64,000 bases of DNA from Marinobacter sp. NP-4(2019) (GTDB taxonomy: Bacteria > Pseudomonadota > Gammaproteobacteria > Pseudomonadales > Oleiphilaceae): the NCBI RefSeq assembly GCF_003994855.1, contig NZ_CP034142.1:1178001-1242000 (forward strand), written 5' to 3'. Position numbers and translations under genes: made by a program. Of the stretch, positions 8,764 through 17,230 are shown piece by piece; the first letter of the stretch is position 1; the number at the start of each line of letters is the position of its first letter. The notes beneath the pieces were generated by a model, which was not told the DNA's origin, ran no database searches, and saw only the letters and a list, made by a program, of their open reading frames with translations.

Positions 8764-9828
8764 ATGGCCAGAGCGCCCTTTGTTATCGCCGGTACCGAGA
8801 TCAAGGCCGGCACTCGTCAAACCGTGGAAGTGCCGGTTGCCAAACTGTACACCCACACACCGCTGCACATTCCGGTGGAGGTGATTCATGGTCGCCGGGC
8901 CGGGCCGGTGTTGATGGTCTGTGGTGCTATCCACGGGGATGAAATCAACGGGGTGGAGATTGTCCGCCGGGTGCTGACCAATTCGGCCCTGCGGCACCTG
9001 CGCGGTACCCTGCTGGCCGTGCCAATTGTCAATATATTCGGGTTCGTGCAGCGTACTCGCTACCTGCCTGACCGGCGGGATCTGAACCGGTGTTTCCCGG
9101 GCAGTGAGAGCGGTTCCCTGGGGGGGCGTATTGCCTACCTGTTGCGCACCCAGATTATGGAACATGTCACGCATATCATTGACCTGCACACCGGAGCGAT
9201 TCACCGGTTCAACCTGCCGCAGATTCGCGCCGAGTTGAAGAATCCGGAAACCATTCGCATGGCGGAAGCCTTCGGGGCGCCGATCATCATCAACGCCAGC
9301 CTGCGGGAGGGCAGTTTGCGAGCCTACGCGGATTCTCTGGATATTCCGGTGGTGACCTACGAAGGTGGAGAAGCTCTGAGATTCGATGATGTGGTGATCA
9401 CCAGTGGCGTGAAAGGGGTCATCCGGGTGATGCGGGAACTGGAAATGGTGCCCGCCAAGAAAGGTCCGAAAGCCCCCAGGAAGCGTTCTGAAACCGCCGC
9501 CAATTCCCTTTGGGTGCGCGCCGATATCGATGGCATCATGCGCCCCGTGGCCCATCTCGGACAAAAGGTCCGTAAAGGGCAGAAGCTGGCGATGGTGGCA
9601 GACCCGTTTGGTGAAACCGAGGCGGCGGTGCTGTCGCCGGTGTCGGGTATCGTTATCTGCGTCAACAACCTGCCGCTGGTGAATGAAGGCGAGGCCATCT
9701 ATCACATTGCCCGTTTTGATGTGTTGGGTGAAGCGGAGAAGGCCATGGACTATTTCCGCAGTACCTACGAGGCCGAAGTGACCGAGGCGGTGGTACCGGT
9801 CCACCCGTGGGACGAATTGCAGAAGTAG
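8764..9828 (+). CDS. Succinylglutamate desuccinylase/aspartoacylase family amidohydrolase
   Basis: Zinc carboxypeptidase-like (M14 family) enzyme that cleaves N-acyl amino acids. The 354-aa protein has the zinc ligands H57 and E60 in G-A-I-H-G-D-E and a third His (about 142) in D-L-H-T-G. A C-terminal beta domain resembling a biotinyl-lipoyl fold follows (roughly 260-330). ATG 8764 is one base after the rimK stop, which gives the family start. The substrate is unknown; in this operon it could remove an acyl or amino-acid group added by the RimK-like ligase (inference). Confidence 0.88.
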   Translation: MARAPFVIAGTEIKAGTRQTVEVPVAKLYTHTPLHIPVEVIHGRRAGPVLMVCGAIHGDEINGVEIVRRVLTNSALRHLRGTLLAVPIVNIFGFVQRTRYLPDRRDLNRCFPGSESGSLGGRIAYLLRTQIMEHVTHIIDLHTGAIHRFNLPQIRAELKNPETIRMAEAFGAPIIINASLREGSLRAYADSLDIPVVTYEGGEALRFDDVVITSGVKGVIRVMRELEMVPAKKGPKAPRKRSETAANSLWVRADIDGIMRPVAHLGQKVRKGQKLAMVADPFGETEAAVLSPVSGIVICVNNLPLVNEGEAIYHIARFDVLGEAEKAMDYFRSTYEAEVTEAVVPVHPWDELQK

Positions 9829-9863
9829 TCACTGTGGGTTGCTGGGGCAGCCCCGAACGACAC

Positions 9864-11012
9864 CTAGGCCAGGCCAGTGGCCTCGGCGGGCTCATCGTCA
9901 TCGTCCAGGAAGCTGCTCTGAATTTCCAGCACCTCGTTCAAGTTCAGAAGCAGGGCATTTACACAGGCCGGGTCCAGCTTCTTCCCGGCCAGCTTCCTCA
10001 GTTCCGCCACCGACTCTTCAACGGTCCAGGGCTCCTTGTATGGACGGCGGCTGGTGAGTGCGTCGTACACATCGGAAACGGCCACTATGCGTGCCTCAAG
10101 CGGGATATCTTCGCCGCTTAAACCCTCCGGGTATCCGCTGCCGTCCCAGGCTTCATGGTGACTGCCGACGATGTTGAGCAGGATATTCAGATGGGGAACA
10201 CCACTCAATCCATAGTTGGTGATCAGCCGCTGGGCCAGCTTGCGGCCATTCTCCGCATGTTCCTTCATTTTTTCGAATTCCGCCTCGGTCAGCTTGCCGG
10301 GCTTGAGCAGGATGCTGTCGGGTATGGTGATCTTGCCGATGTCGTGTAGAGGTGCAAACAGGTATACATACTCGGAAAACTGATCGTCCCGCTCATGAAC
10401 CGATGCCATTTCACGGGCAATGGTGCGGGCGTAGCGGGACATCCGGTGCAGGTGACCGCCGGTCTCCGGGTCCCGGGAGAAGGTCAGATCCAGAGCGGAC
10501 TTGACCGTGGACAGCAGGGTGCGGACGGTGCTGATGGAACTGAACAGCAGCAGCCCCACCAGTTCGCCGATCAGGTCCAGGTATGACAGGCAGTCCGGGA
10601 AAAAGGCGTTCTCACGGCTGGTATTGAAGAAGATAAATCCCAGCAATTCTCCCTCGAACAGCAGTGGTAGCGTATAACTGCCGCGGTAGCCGGCCTGGTA
10701 GATTTTCATGGCATGGATCTTGTGGCTGTCAGCGAATACCGACAGATCCTGCTCCAGGCGGTAGGTGCCTTTTTCCGCCAGAACCTTGAGGGAGTGGCAG
10801 CGCTCCAGTTTGGCCTGGTAGTGATTCAGCGGAGAGGTCTCTCCACTGTAGATGAAGGTGCGTACAAGGTCGGTGCCGCTGTCATAAAGAGCCACGCTGA
10901 TCCGCGTGATGAAGGGGTATTTCTCTTTGGTAACCTGGTGCAGGTGGACAAGTTTCTCTGCCAGCGATGTTGCCTGGTTCAATTGCAGCATAGCTTCGTG
11001 ATTGTGTGGCAT
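9864..11012 (-). CDS. HD-GYP domain phosphodiesterase with N-terminal GAF-like domain
   Basis: Predicted cyclic-di-GMP phosphodiesterase. The 382-aa protein has a GAF-like sensor region in residues 1-160, then an HD-GYP domain with H-D-I-G-K (223-227), H-H-E-x-W-D-G-S-G-Y-P (285-295) and the downstream D-V-Y-D-A-L motif, so all signature residues are intact. ATG 11012 is preceded by GAGG at 6 nt. It faces the rim cluster end-on and is divergent from yjbQ across a 207-bp gap. No receiver domain is present, so the signal is likely a small ligand bound by the GAF domain (inference). Confidence 0.9.
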   Translation of the reverse strand: MPHNHEAMLQLNQATSLAEKLVHLHQVTKEKYPFITRISVALYDSGTDLVRTFIYSGETSPLNHYQAKLERCHSLKVLAEKGTYRLEQDLSVFADSHKIHAMKIYQAGYRGSYTLPLLFEGELLGFIFFNTSRENAFFPDCLSYLDLIGELVGLLLFSSISTVRTLLSTVKSALDLTFSRDPETGGHLHRMSRYARTIAREMASVHERDDQFSEYVYLFAPLHDIGKITIPDSILLKPGKLTEAEFEKMKEHAENGRKLAQRLITNYGLSGVPHLNILLNIVGSHHEAWDGSGYPEGLSGEDIPLEARIVAVSDVYDALTSRRPYKEPWTVEESVAELRKLAGKKLDPACVNALLLNLNEVLEIQSSFLDDDDEPAEATGLA

Positions 11013-11044
11013 AGTGCAACCTCGGACAACTCTCCATTGTTGAT

Positions 11045-11054
11045 GTAACGTTAC
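11045..11054. promoter_or_regulatory. Perfect 10-bp palindrome GTAACGTTAC upstream of HD-GYP gene
   Basis: GTAACGTTAC is an exact palindrome 33 bp upstream of the HD-GYP start codon, in the intergenic region shared with yjbQ. The position would suit an operator. The binding protein is not identifiable from the sequence. Confidence 0.3.
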
Positions 11055-11163
11055 CTGTCCATAACTAGCGGCGCGGAGTATTCCTATAGATTAGCAGTCC
11101 CTGTGACGTTAGCACTGATTTCCTGTACGGAATGATCAGTGGTTGTGTAGCGGATTGATTACG

Positions 11164-11180
11164 CTCAAGATAGTCTTGAG
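11164..11180. promoter_or_regulatory. Hyphenated palindrome upstream of yjbQ
   Basis: CTCAAGA and TCTTGAG are perfect inverted 7-mers separated by TAG, ending 40 bp before the yjbQ start. The 7-3-7 geometry is that of a dimeric repressor site. No T run follows, so it is not a terminator. The regulator is unknown. Confidence 0.4.
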
Positions 11181-11219
11181 TCAGCAAGCTTTATGAGTGT
11201 GTTCAAAAGGGGGAATTCA

Positions 11220-11645
11220 ATGATCTGGGATCAGAGCTTTATTGAATTGGCGCCATTGCCCAGGGGATTCCATCTGGTGACCAACGAGGTGCTGGCTCAG
11301 GCGCCGGAGTTGCGGAATTGTGAGATGGGGCTGTTGCACCTGTTTATCCAGCACACTTCGGCGTCGCTGGCGATCAATGAAAACGCCGATCCGGACGTAC
11401 GCGGGGACCTGGAGCGACATTTCAATGTCATGGTGCCGGAGCATGCGCCCCACTACAAACACACCACCGAAGGGCCGGATGACATGCCGGCCCATATCAA
11501 GAGTGTGTTGATCGGTCCGTCACTGACCATCCCGGTGGCCAATGGCCATCTGGCCCTGGGGACCTGGCAGGGAATCTATCTGTGTGAGCACCGCGACCAT
11601 GCCGGAGGCCGGCGCATTGTGGCGACGTTGCAGGGACGATGGTGA
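11220..11645 (+). CDS. yjbQ: YjbQ family protein (UPF0047)
   Basis: 141-aa protein of the YjbQ/UPF0047 family, annotated in some genomes as a secondary thiamine-phosphate synthase. The family motifs are seen: H-T-S-A-S-L-x-I-N-E-N-A-D-P-D-V-R-x-D-L and G-T-W-Q-G-I-Y-L-C-E-H-R-D. ATG 11220 is preceded by AGGGGG at about 7 nt; the frame is also open back to 11193. It is convergent with the response regulator, 24 bp away. The physiological role is not established from sequence. Confidence 0.92.
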   Translation: MIWDQSFIELAPLPRGFHLVTNEVLAQAPELRNCEMGLLHLFIQHTSASLAINENADPDVRGDLERHFNVMVPEHAPHYKHTTEGPDDMPAHIKSVLIGPSLTIPVANGHLALGTWQGIYLCEHRDHAGGRRIVATLQGRW

Positions 11646-11669
11646 GTGTTAGTCAATGCTGGTCAGCGA

Positions 11670-12353
11670 CTAAAGGTGATACCGCCTCTCCGGACGTCCA
11701 ACGTTGCCGTAGGTTACTTCCGCGGTCAGTTCGCCTCTTCCGACCAGAAACTCCAGATAGCGCCGGGCGGTGGTGCGGGAGGCGCCGATGGCATTGCCCA
11801 GTTCTTCCGCACTCCAGTGCTGGCCGGATGACAGCACCTCAAGGATTTTATCCAGCGTGATGCTGTCGATGCCCTTGGGTAGTCGTTCATCGCGGGCCGG
11901 CTGGGTGTCCTCGCCGGAACTGCGGGGCAGCAGGGCATCCACTTCTTTCTGTGCGACCTGGACCAGGCCGGAGAGGTGGCGAAGGTGGTCACGGTACCGG
12001 CTGACAGCTTCCTCAAGACGTTCGAACACCAGTGGCTTGAGAATATAGTCGAAAACCCCGCCGCGCAGGGCGCTTCTCAGGGTTTCCACTTCCTTGGCGG
12101 CGGTGATGAGAATTACGTCGCTGCTGCTGTCTTTTGCCCGGAGTTCCCGAAGCAGCTCAAGCCCGTTGCCGTCGGGGAAATAGATATCCAGCAGGATCAG
12201 GTGCGGCGCCATCACGTCGATCAGGTCTCGTGCGTCTTCGAGGCTGTGGGCTATACCACACAGTTCGACGTCGTCCAGGCGTTCAACAAATCGTCGCTGA
12301 ATTTCCGCAATTTTCCGATCATCTTCAACAATCAGAACTCGAATGGTGGTCAA
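11670..12353 (-). CDS. CitB/DctR-family response regulator
   Basis: Transcription regulator of a citrate/C4-dicarboxylate-type two-component system. The 227-aa protein has an N-terminal receiver domain with acidic pair D11/D12, phospho-acceptor D56 (L-L-D-I-Y-F-P) and a conserved Lys near 106 (Y-I-L-K-P-L). It ends in a helix-turn-helix domain (E-L-G-N-A-I-G-A-S-R-T-T-A-R-R-Y-L) as in CitB/DcuR. It overlaps the sensor gene by 4 bp and lies in front of the divergent tctCBA-porin genes, which it probably activates (inference). Confidence 0.92.
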   Translation of the reverse strand: MTTIRVLIVEDDRKIAEIQRRFVERLDDVELCGIAHSLEDARDLIDVMAPHLILLDIYFPDGNGLELLRELRAKDSSSDVILITAAKEVETLRSALRGGVFDYILKPLVFERLEEAVSRYRDHLRHLSGLVQVAQKEVDALLPRSSGEDTQPARDERLPKGIDSITLDKILEVLSSGQHWSAEELGNAIGASRTTARRYLEFLVGRGELTAEVTYGNVGRPERRYHL

Positions 12354-13969
12354 TGACAGTCCCTCCCTTTGCTGGTTTTGGGTAGGTAAAGGGTAAAACG
12401 GGAGCCTTTCCCTGGCAGTTCTTCAACCGTGACGGATCCTCCCCAGCGGTTCAGGAACTGGTGTACCAGGTACAGACCATAGCCATGGGTATCACCTTCT
12501 TTTGTGCTCACGCCTTTCTCAAAAATCCTCTGCCGGGCGTCTTCGGGAATACCGGGCCCCTGGTCTTCCACCTCGAAAATCAGCTCGTGTCCCAGGTCCG
12601 TCATGGATAACTGAACCAGTCCGCCTTCGCCTGTCTGCAGGCGGGTTGCTTCAAGGGCGTTGTCAATCAGGTTGCCGAGCACGCTGACCAGTTGATCTCG
12701 CGGCATGTCGGCGGGTATGTCCGTCATCCGGCTTTCCGGATCGATGTGGAGGTGCAGGCCCATTTCCCGCGCCCGGTTGTACTTGCCCAGCAAGCAGCCG
12801 GCAATGACGGGATCGGGCACCGCATCCAGCAACAGGTGAATCAGCGCCTGGTGATCACTGACTTCGCTGCCGATCAGGTTCAGTGCGTCTTCATAGGCTT
12901 CGATCTGGATCAGGCCGGCAATGGTATGGAGCTTGTTGGAGTATTCATGGGTCTGGCTTCGTAAGGTGTCAGCGTACTGCTGTATGCGAGTGAGTTGCCG
13001 ACTGACCTGGTCCACTTCGTCCCGAAGCCTGAAACTGGCGACCACACCAATAATGTCTGCGCCCTGGCGGACAGGTAACCGGTTCACAATCATCTGGCGA
13101 TTCCGCAGCCACACTTCCCGGTCAAAGTCCGGCGTGCCGGATTCAAGTACCGAAAGCAGGTCGCTCTCTGGCAGGACATCGAGAATGGGGCGGCCTGCCA
13201 GAGGTGTGTGCGGGTCCAGTCCGAGGGTTTCCAGGGCGGTCCGGTTCACAGTGGTGATGATGCCGTCACGGTTGATGGCGATGATGCCCTCCCGGACCGA
13301 CTGGAGTGTGGCGTCCCGTTCCTGGAACAGGCGCGCAATTTCTTCCGGTTCCAGCCCGAATATGGCGCGTTTGAATCGCCCCGCTATCACGATGGCGATC
13401 AGTATGCTGATCAGTAGCGCCAGGCCGACAACGCTGTAAAGTACAATACTGTACCGTTCGATGGTTGCGTTCACCTGATCGACGCCATAGCCGACGGACA
13501 CAATGCCGATAATCTCGCCGCTATCCGGTTCAATCACTGGTGCCTTGCCACGCATGGAGTCGCCCAGACTGCCTTCGGCCCTGGCAACGTAGGACTCACC
13601 ATCGATCAGTGCGCGTCGGCCGTCGTCACCGTCGTCGTCAGCCATGGAGTGGCCAATCCGGTCAGCGGAAGGGTGAGCAAGGCGGACGGCCTGGCGGTCT
13701 CCGATCACAATGAACAGAGCTTCGTTAGTGTGTGCCAGACGTCTGGCCAACAGGTTAAGGGACTCAATATCGCGCTGGCGGATCCCCTCAATCACAGAGG
13801 GCGCGGCGGCAACAGTTTTTGCGACCATCAGCGCCCGCTGTCCGATCTCGTCAAACAGGGAGTCACTGAGGTAATAGCCGGCAAATACGCCAATCAGGGT
13901 CGTCTGCAGGGCACTGACGAGGCCGAGTGAAAGGATCATTCGGGTTTTAAGTTTGGTTTTTCGGAACAC
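12350..13969 (-). CDS. CitA/DcuS-family sensor histidine kinase
   Basis: Inner-membrane sensor kinase of 539 aa. Two membrane helices (about 12-32 and 174-196) flank a periplasmic PDC-type sensor domain that normally binds di- or tricarboxylates in this family. Then come a PAS domain (about 220-310), a SpoOB-like dimerisation region with the phospho-acceptor H341 in T-H-E-Y-S-N-K-L, and a HATPase domain (D-N-A-L-E-A, D-Q-G-P-G-I, G-Y-G-L-Y-L). It is divergent from tctCBA, so a tricarboxylate-like ligand is likely (inference). Confidence 0.93.
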   Translation of the reverse strand: MFRKTKLKTRMILSLGLVSALQTTLIGVFAGYYLSDSLFDEIGQRALMVAKTVAAAPSVIEGIRQRDIESLNLLARRLAHTNEALFIVIGDRQAVRLAHPSADRIGHSMADDDGDDGRRALIDGESYVARAEGSLGDSMRGKAPVIEPDSGEIIGIVSVGYGVDQVNATIERYSIVLYSVVGLALLISILIAIVIAGRFKRAIFGLEPEEIARLFQERDATLQSVREGIIAINRDGIITTVNRTALETLGLDPHTPLAGRPILDVLPESDLLSVLESGTPDFDREVWLRNRQMIVNRLPVRQGADIIGVVASFRLRDEVDQVSRQLTRIQQYADTLRSQTHEYSNKLHTIAGLIQIEAYEDALNLIGSEVSDHQALIHLLLDAVPDPVIAGCLLGKYNRAREMGLHLHIDPESRMTDIPADMPRDQLVSVLGNLIDNALEATRLQTGEGGLVQLSMTDLGHELIFEVEDQGPGIPEDARQRIFEKGVSTKEGDTHGYGLYLVHQFLNRWGGSVTVEELPGKGSRFTLYLPKTSKGRDCH

Positions 13970-14051
13970 GTTATCAGCAGCGATTGGTTTGTTGTCGTTA
14001 TCCCGTCAGGTTAAATCACACGCCTTGCGATTGCCCGTAAATTTTATGAAC

Positions 14052-14088
14052 TTAACGCCCATTAATTTCTTTAAAGGCTTTACGCCCA
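14052..14088. promoter_or_regulatory. Direct repeat TT(A/T)ACGCCCA in the tctCBA control region
   Basis: TTAACGCCCA (14052-14061) and TTTACGCCCA (14079-14088) repeat with a 27-bp offset in an A/T-rich gap of 237 bp between the sensor kinase and tctC. Such paired sites suit a response-regulator dimer. Assignment to the neighbouring regulator is inference. Confidence 0.35.
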
Positions 14089-14206
14089 AAAACTTCTGGC
14101 GGCGTTGATTGCCCTCTAGTCTGTTTTTGCGAGTCTCCCGCCAGCGGCACCCAGTAATGAGGTCTGCCCTGGCAGAGACCACAAAAACAAGAGTGAGGTG
14201 ACAATC

Positions 14207-15184
14207 ATGACTATCAAACGAACGCTTTCCTTCGTGGCGGCCGCCACCTTTAGCATGTCCGCGTTGGCCTGGCAGCCTTCCGGTAAGGTCGAATGTATCG
14301 CGCCTTCCGATCCGGGCGGCGGTTGGGATTTTACCTGCCGCAGTGTCGGCAATGTCCTGCGGGAGCTTGGCCTGATCGATGGCACGGTACAGACAGTGAA
14401 CATGGCTGGAGCCGGCGGCGGGGTTGCCTTTGCCCACACCGTCAGCAAGCGGGCCGAGGATGACAAGCTTATTGTGGCCGCATCCACTGCCACCACCACG
14501 CGGCTGGCGCAGAAGCAGTTCCCGGGGCTGAATGCGGATATGGTGAGCTGGGTTGGCGCATTGGGGGCGGACTATGGCGTGATTGCCGTGGGCAATAACT
14601 CCGAGTATCAGGATCTGAACCAGCTTCTGGATGTCGTCAAGGCGAACCCCAAGTCGGTAAAGTTCGCGGGCGGCAGTGCCCGGGGCGGATGGGATCATCT
14701 CAAGGTTCTGATCACTGCCAAGGCCGCCGGTGCCGACCAGCTCCCGTCAATTCCCTATCTTTCGTACAACAACGGCGGCGAAGCCATGACCCAGGTGGTG
14801 GGCGGCCAGGTTGATGCCTTTACCGGAGACCTCTCCGAAGTCACCGGTTTTATGGAATCCGGCGACCTCCGTGTGCTGGCGGTACTGGCGGATGAGCGTG
14901 TGCCGGGCGACTTTGCAGAGATTCCGACGGCAAAAGAGCAGGGCATCAATGCGGTCGGTCCGAACTGGCGCGGTTTCTACATGCCGAAGGGCGCCTCTGA
15001 AGAATCAAAGACCTACTGGACGAAGACGGTCGATACCCTTTATGCCAGCGAGGAATGGAAAAAGGTTATGAAGGCCAATGGTCTGATCCCTTTCCATCCA
15101 CCCGCGGGTGAATTTGACAGCTTTGTCCGGGAGCAGGTGCAGGACATCGAGAATCTGTCTCGCGAAATAGGGCTGCTCAAATGA
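14207..15184 (+). CDS. tctC: Tripartite tricarboxylate transporter, substrate-binding protein
   Basis: Periplasmic ligand-binding subunit of a TTT transporter. The 325-aa protein has an N-terminal signal peptide ending near S-A-L-A-W and the family motif A-P-S-D-P-G-G-G-W-D-F-T-C-R that contacts the ligand. ATG 14207 follows GAGG at about 7 nt; GTG 14198 is an upstream alternative. It overlaps tctB by ATGA at 15181-15184. The substrate is probably citrate or another tricarboxylate, but TctC homologues vary widely in ligand. Confidence 0.93.
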   Translation: MTIKRTLSFVAAATFSMSALAWQPSGKVECIAPSDPGGGWDFTCRSVGNVLRELGLIDGTVQTVNMAGAGGGVAFAHTVSKRAEDDKLIVAASTATTTRLAQKQFPGLNADMVSWVGALGADYGVIAVGNNSEYQDLNQLLDVVKANPKSVKFAGGSARGGWDHLKVLITAKAAGADQLPSIPYLSYNNGGEAMTQVVGGQVDAFTGDLSEVTGFMESGDLRVLAVLADERVPGDFAEIPTAKEQGINAVGPNWRGFYMPKGASEESKTYWTKTVDTLYASEEWKKVMKANGLIPFHPPAGEFDSFVREQVQDIENLSREIGLLK

Positions 15185-15627
15185 CTGGCTTCGGTGATCG
15201 AATTCTTGGTCTTGGCCTTATGGTGCTGGCTGTCGCCTACGGCTGGGTGGCCCAGCAGTGGCCCGAACCGTTTGGTGGCGCCGAAACCGTGGGGCCGGAA
15301 ACCTTCCCTACCATCCTTGCGGTCGTTCTGGTGGCCGGTGGCATCTACCTGATGATCAAGCCGGACCCCGATGCCCAGTGGCCGCTGGGTAAGTCCGCGC
15401 TGGAGCTGGTGGTGTCCCTGCTGGTTCTGGTGGTGTACGCCATGCTGCTTGAGCCCCTGGGGTTTGTTATATCGACAACCCTGGCGGTGGGCGCTCTGAG
15501 CTGGCGCATGGGCGCTAATCCCCGAAGCGCGTTCGTGACCGGTCTGATCAGTGCGGTAGTGGTGTTTGTCCTGTTCAACTATGGCCTGTCACTGAACCTG
15601 CCCGCCGGTCTTCTGGAGGTGCACTGA
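15181..15627 (+). CDS. tctB: Tripartite tricarboxylate transporter, small membrane subunit
   Basis: 148-aa hydrophobic protein with about four membrane helices, matching the small TctB subunit (DUF1468) of TTT transporters. It overlaps tctC by 4 bp and shares one base with the tctA start, the standard C-B-A order. TctB is poorly conserved; the call rests mainly on length, hydrophobicity and position. Confidence 0.9.
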   Translation: MTGFGDRILGLGLMVLAVAYGWVAQQWPEPFGGAETVGPETFPTILAVVLVAGGIYLMIKPDPDAQWPLGKSALELVVSLLVLVVYAMLLEPLGFVISTTLAVGALSWRMGANPRSAFVTGLISAVVVFVLFNYGLSLNLPAGLLEVH

Positions 15628-17153
15628 TGGAAACGCTCGGTTTTTTGATGGAGGGGTTTGCGGTGGCACTGACGCCGTACAACCTGATGTTTGCGTTGCT
15701 CGGCGCCTTTGCCGGTACCCTGATCGGTTGTATGCCGGGGCTCGGCCCCGCCAATGGTGTGGCCATTCTTATTCCGCTGGCATTCACCCTGGGCCTGCCG
15801 CCGGAAACGGCCATGATTCTGCTTACCTCGGTATACGCGGGGGCCATGTATGGCGGCCGCATATCCTCCATCCTGCTCAATATCCCCGGTGACGAGCCGG
15901 CGATGATGACCTGTCTTGATGGCTACCCCATGGCTCGCAAGGGCAGGGCGGCGGATGCGCTGGCGATCTCGGCCATAGCCTCGTTCTCCGGTGGTCTGAT
16001 CGGGACGGTTGGTTTGATCATGCTGGCCCCGGTGCTGGCGAAGTTTGCCCTCAGCTTCGGACCGGCGGAGTACTTCGCGCTGTTCCTGCTGGCGTTTGCA
16101 ACGCTCGGTGGCATCACCGGTAAAAACCCGATGAAAACCGTGATCGCCGCCACTCTCGGGATCATGATTTCCACCGTGGGGATTGATATCTCCACCGGTA
16201 CCCAGCGCTACACCTTTGGCGTCCTGGAGCTGTACGAGGGGATCGACTTCATTCTCGCCATTGTCGGTCTGTTTGCGATCTCGGAGTTGTTGTTCTTCGT
16301 CGAGTCACGCATGGGCCATGGCCGCGAAAAGGTGAGTGTCGGTAAGCTGACGCTCAGCTTCCGCGAACTGGTCACCACCATTCCTACCCAGTTGCGTGGT
16401 GGTGTGCTCGGGTTTATATCCGGGGTTTTGCCGGGGGCGGGCGCTTCCCTGGGCAGCTTTATCAGCTACACGCTGGAGAAGCAGGTCCTGGGTAAGAAAG
16501 GCAAGTTCGGCGAAGGCGACATCCGCGGTGTGGTTGCGCCTGAGGCGGGTAACAACGGTGCCTCCTCGGGTGCTCTGGTTCCCATGCTGACCCTGGGTGT
16601 GCCTGGCAGTGGCACGACGGCAGTCCTGCTGGCGATGCTGATCTCGCTGAACATCACGCCCGGCCCGCTAATGTTCACCCAGAACGCTGATATTGTCTGG
16701 GGCGTCATTGCTGCCCTTCTCATCGGGAATGTGCTGTTGCTGTTGCTGAACATTCCGTTGGTCGGGGTCTTTGTACGGCTGCTGTCGGTTCCCCCCATGT
16801 ACCTGTTGCCGATTGTGACCATGGTTGCCTTCGTGGGCATCTACTCCATCAGCAACAGTACCTTCGATCTGTACTTCATGGTGGCGTTCGGGGTTGCCGG
16901 TTACTTCCTCCGCAAGCTGGAGATTCCGGTGGTACCCATCATTCTCGGTCTGTTGCTGGGACCGGAAATGGAGAAGAACCTCGGGCATGCCCTGGTGCTG
17001 TCGGATGGTGACTGGAGCATTCTCTGGGCCAGCACCCTGGCCAAAAGTTTCTGGCTGGTCGCCGGGCTGAGTCTGGCGCTGCCATACCTGGTTGGCCCCC
17101 TGCTGCGCCGTCGCATGAATGCTGCCATGAAGGAAAGCCCGGTCAGTGACTGA
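15627..17153 (+). CDS. tctA: Tripartite tricarboxylate transporter, large membrane subunit
   Basis: 508-aa transport channel subunit with about a dozen membrane helices. Family signatures are visible: the N-terminal G-C-M-P-G-L-G-P-A-N-G repeat and its second copy G-V-L-P-G-A-G-A-S-L-G, and G-A-L-V-P-M-L-T-L-G-V-P-G-S-G-T-T-A. Symport with sodium or protons is typical of the family. It shares one base with tctB and is followed by a strong hairpin over its stop codon, then a porin gene. Confidence 0.95.
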   Translation: METLGFLMEGFAVALTPYNLMFALLGAFAGTLIGCMPGLGPANGVAILIPLAFTLGLPPETAMILLTSVYAGAMYGGRISSILLNIPGDEPAMMTCLDGYPMARKGRAADALAISAIASFSGGLIGTVGLIMLAPVLAKFALSFGPAEYFALFLLAFATLGGITGKNPMKTVIAATLGIMISTVGIDISTGTQRYTFGVLELYEGIDFILAIVGLFAISELLFFVESRMGHGREKVSVGKLTLSFRELVTTIPTQLRGGVLGFISGVLPGAGASLGSFISYTLEKQVLGKKGKFGEGDIRGVVAPEAGNNGASSGALVPMLTLGVPGSGTTAVLLAMLISLNITPGPLMFTQNADIVWGVIAALLIGNVLLLLLNIPLVGVFVRLLSVPPMYLLPIVTMVAFVGIYSISNSTFDLYFMVAFGVAGYFLRKLEIPVVPIILGLLLGPEMEKNLGHALVLSDGDWSILWASTLAKSFWLVAGLSLALPYLVGPLLRRRMNAAMKESPVSD

Positions 17154-17160
17154 CCGGGCT
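17136..17160 (+). terminator. Strong hairpin spanning the tctA stop codon
   Basis: 12-bp perfect arms (17136-17147 and 17149-17160) around a single central base; the tctA TGA at 17151-17153 is in the right arm. There is no T run after it, so it more likely blocks 3' exonucleases or partly stops transcription between tctA and the porin gene than terminates fully. Confidence 0.5.
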
Positions 17161-17230
17161 CCAGTGTGTTCCCGCCGGACGTTTGTCTGGCTTACTAAGC
17201 AATAAATACAAGTAAATAAGGAAGGATGTA

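Noticed and set aside
14097..14112. Sigma-54-like -24/-12 element (TGGC ... TTGC) upstream of tctC
   Set aside because: The GG to GC spacing is 11 rather than the required 10, and the regulator is CitB-type, which does not work with sigma-54.
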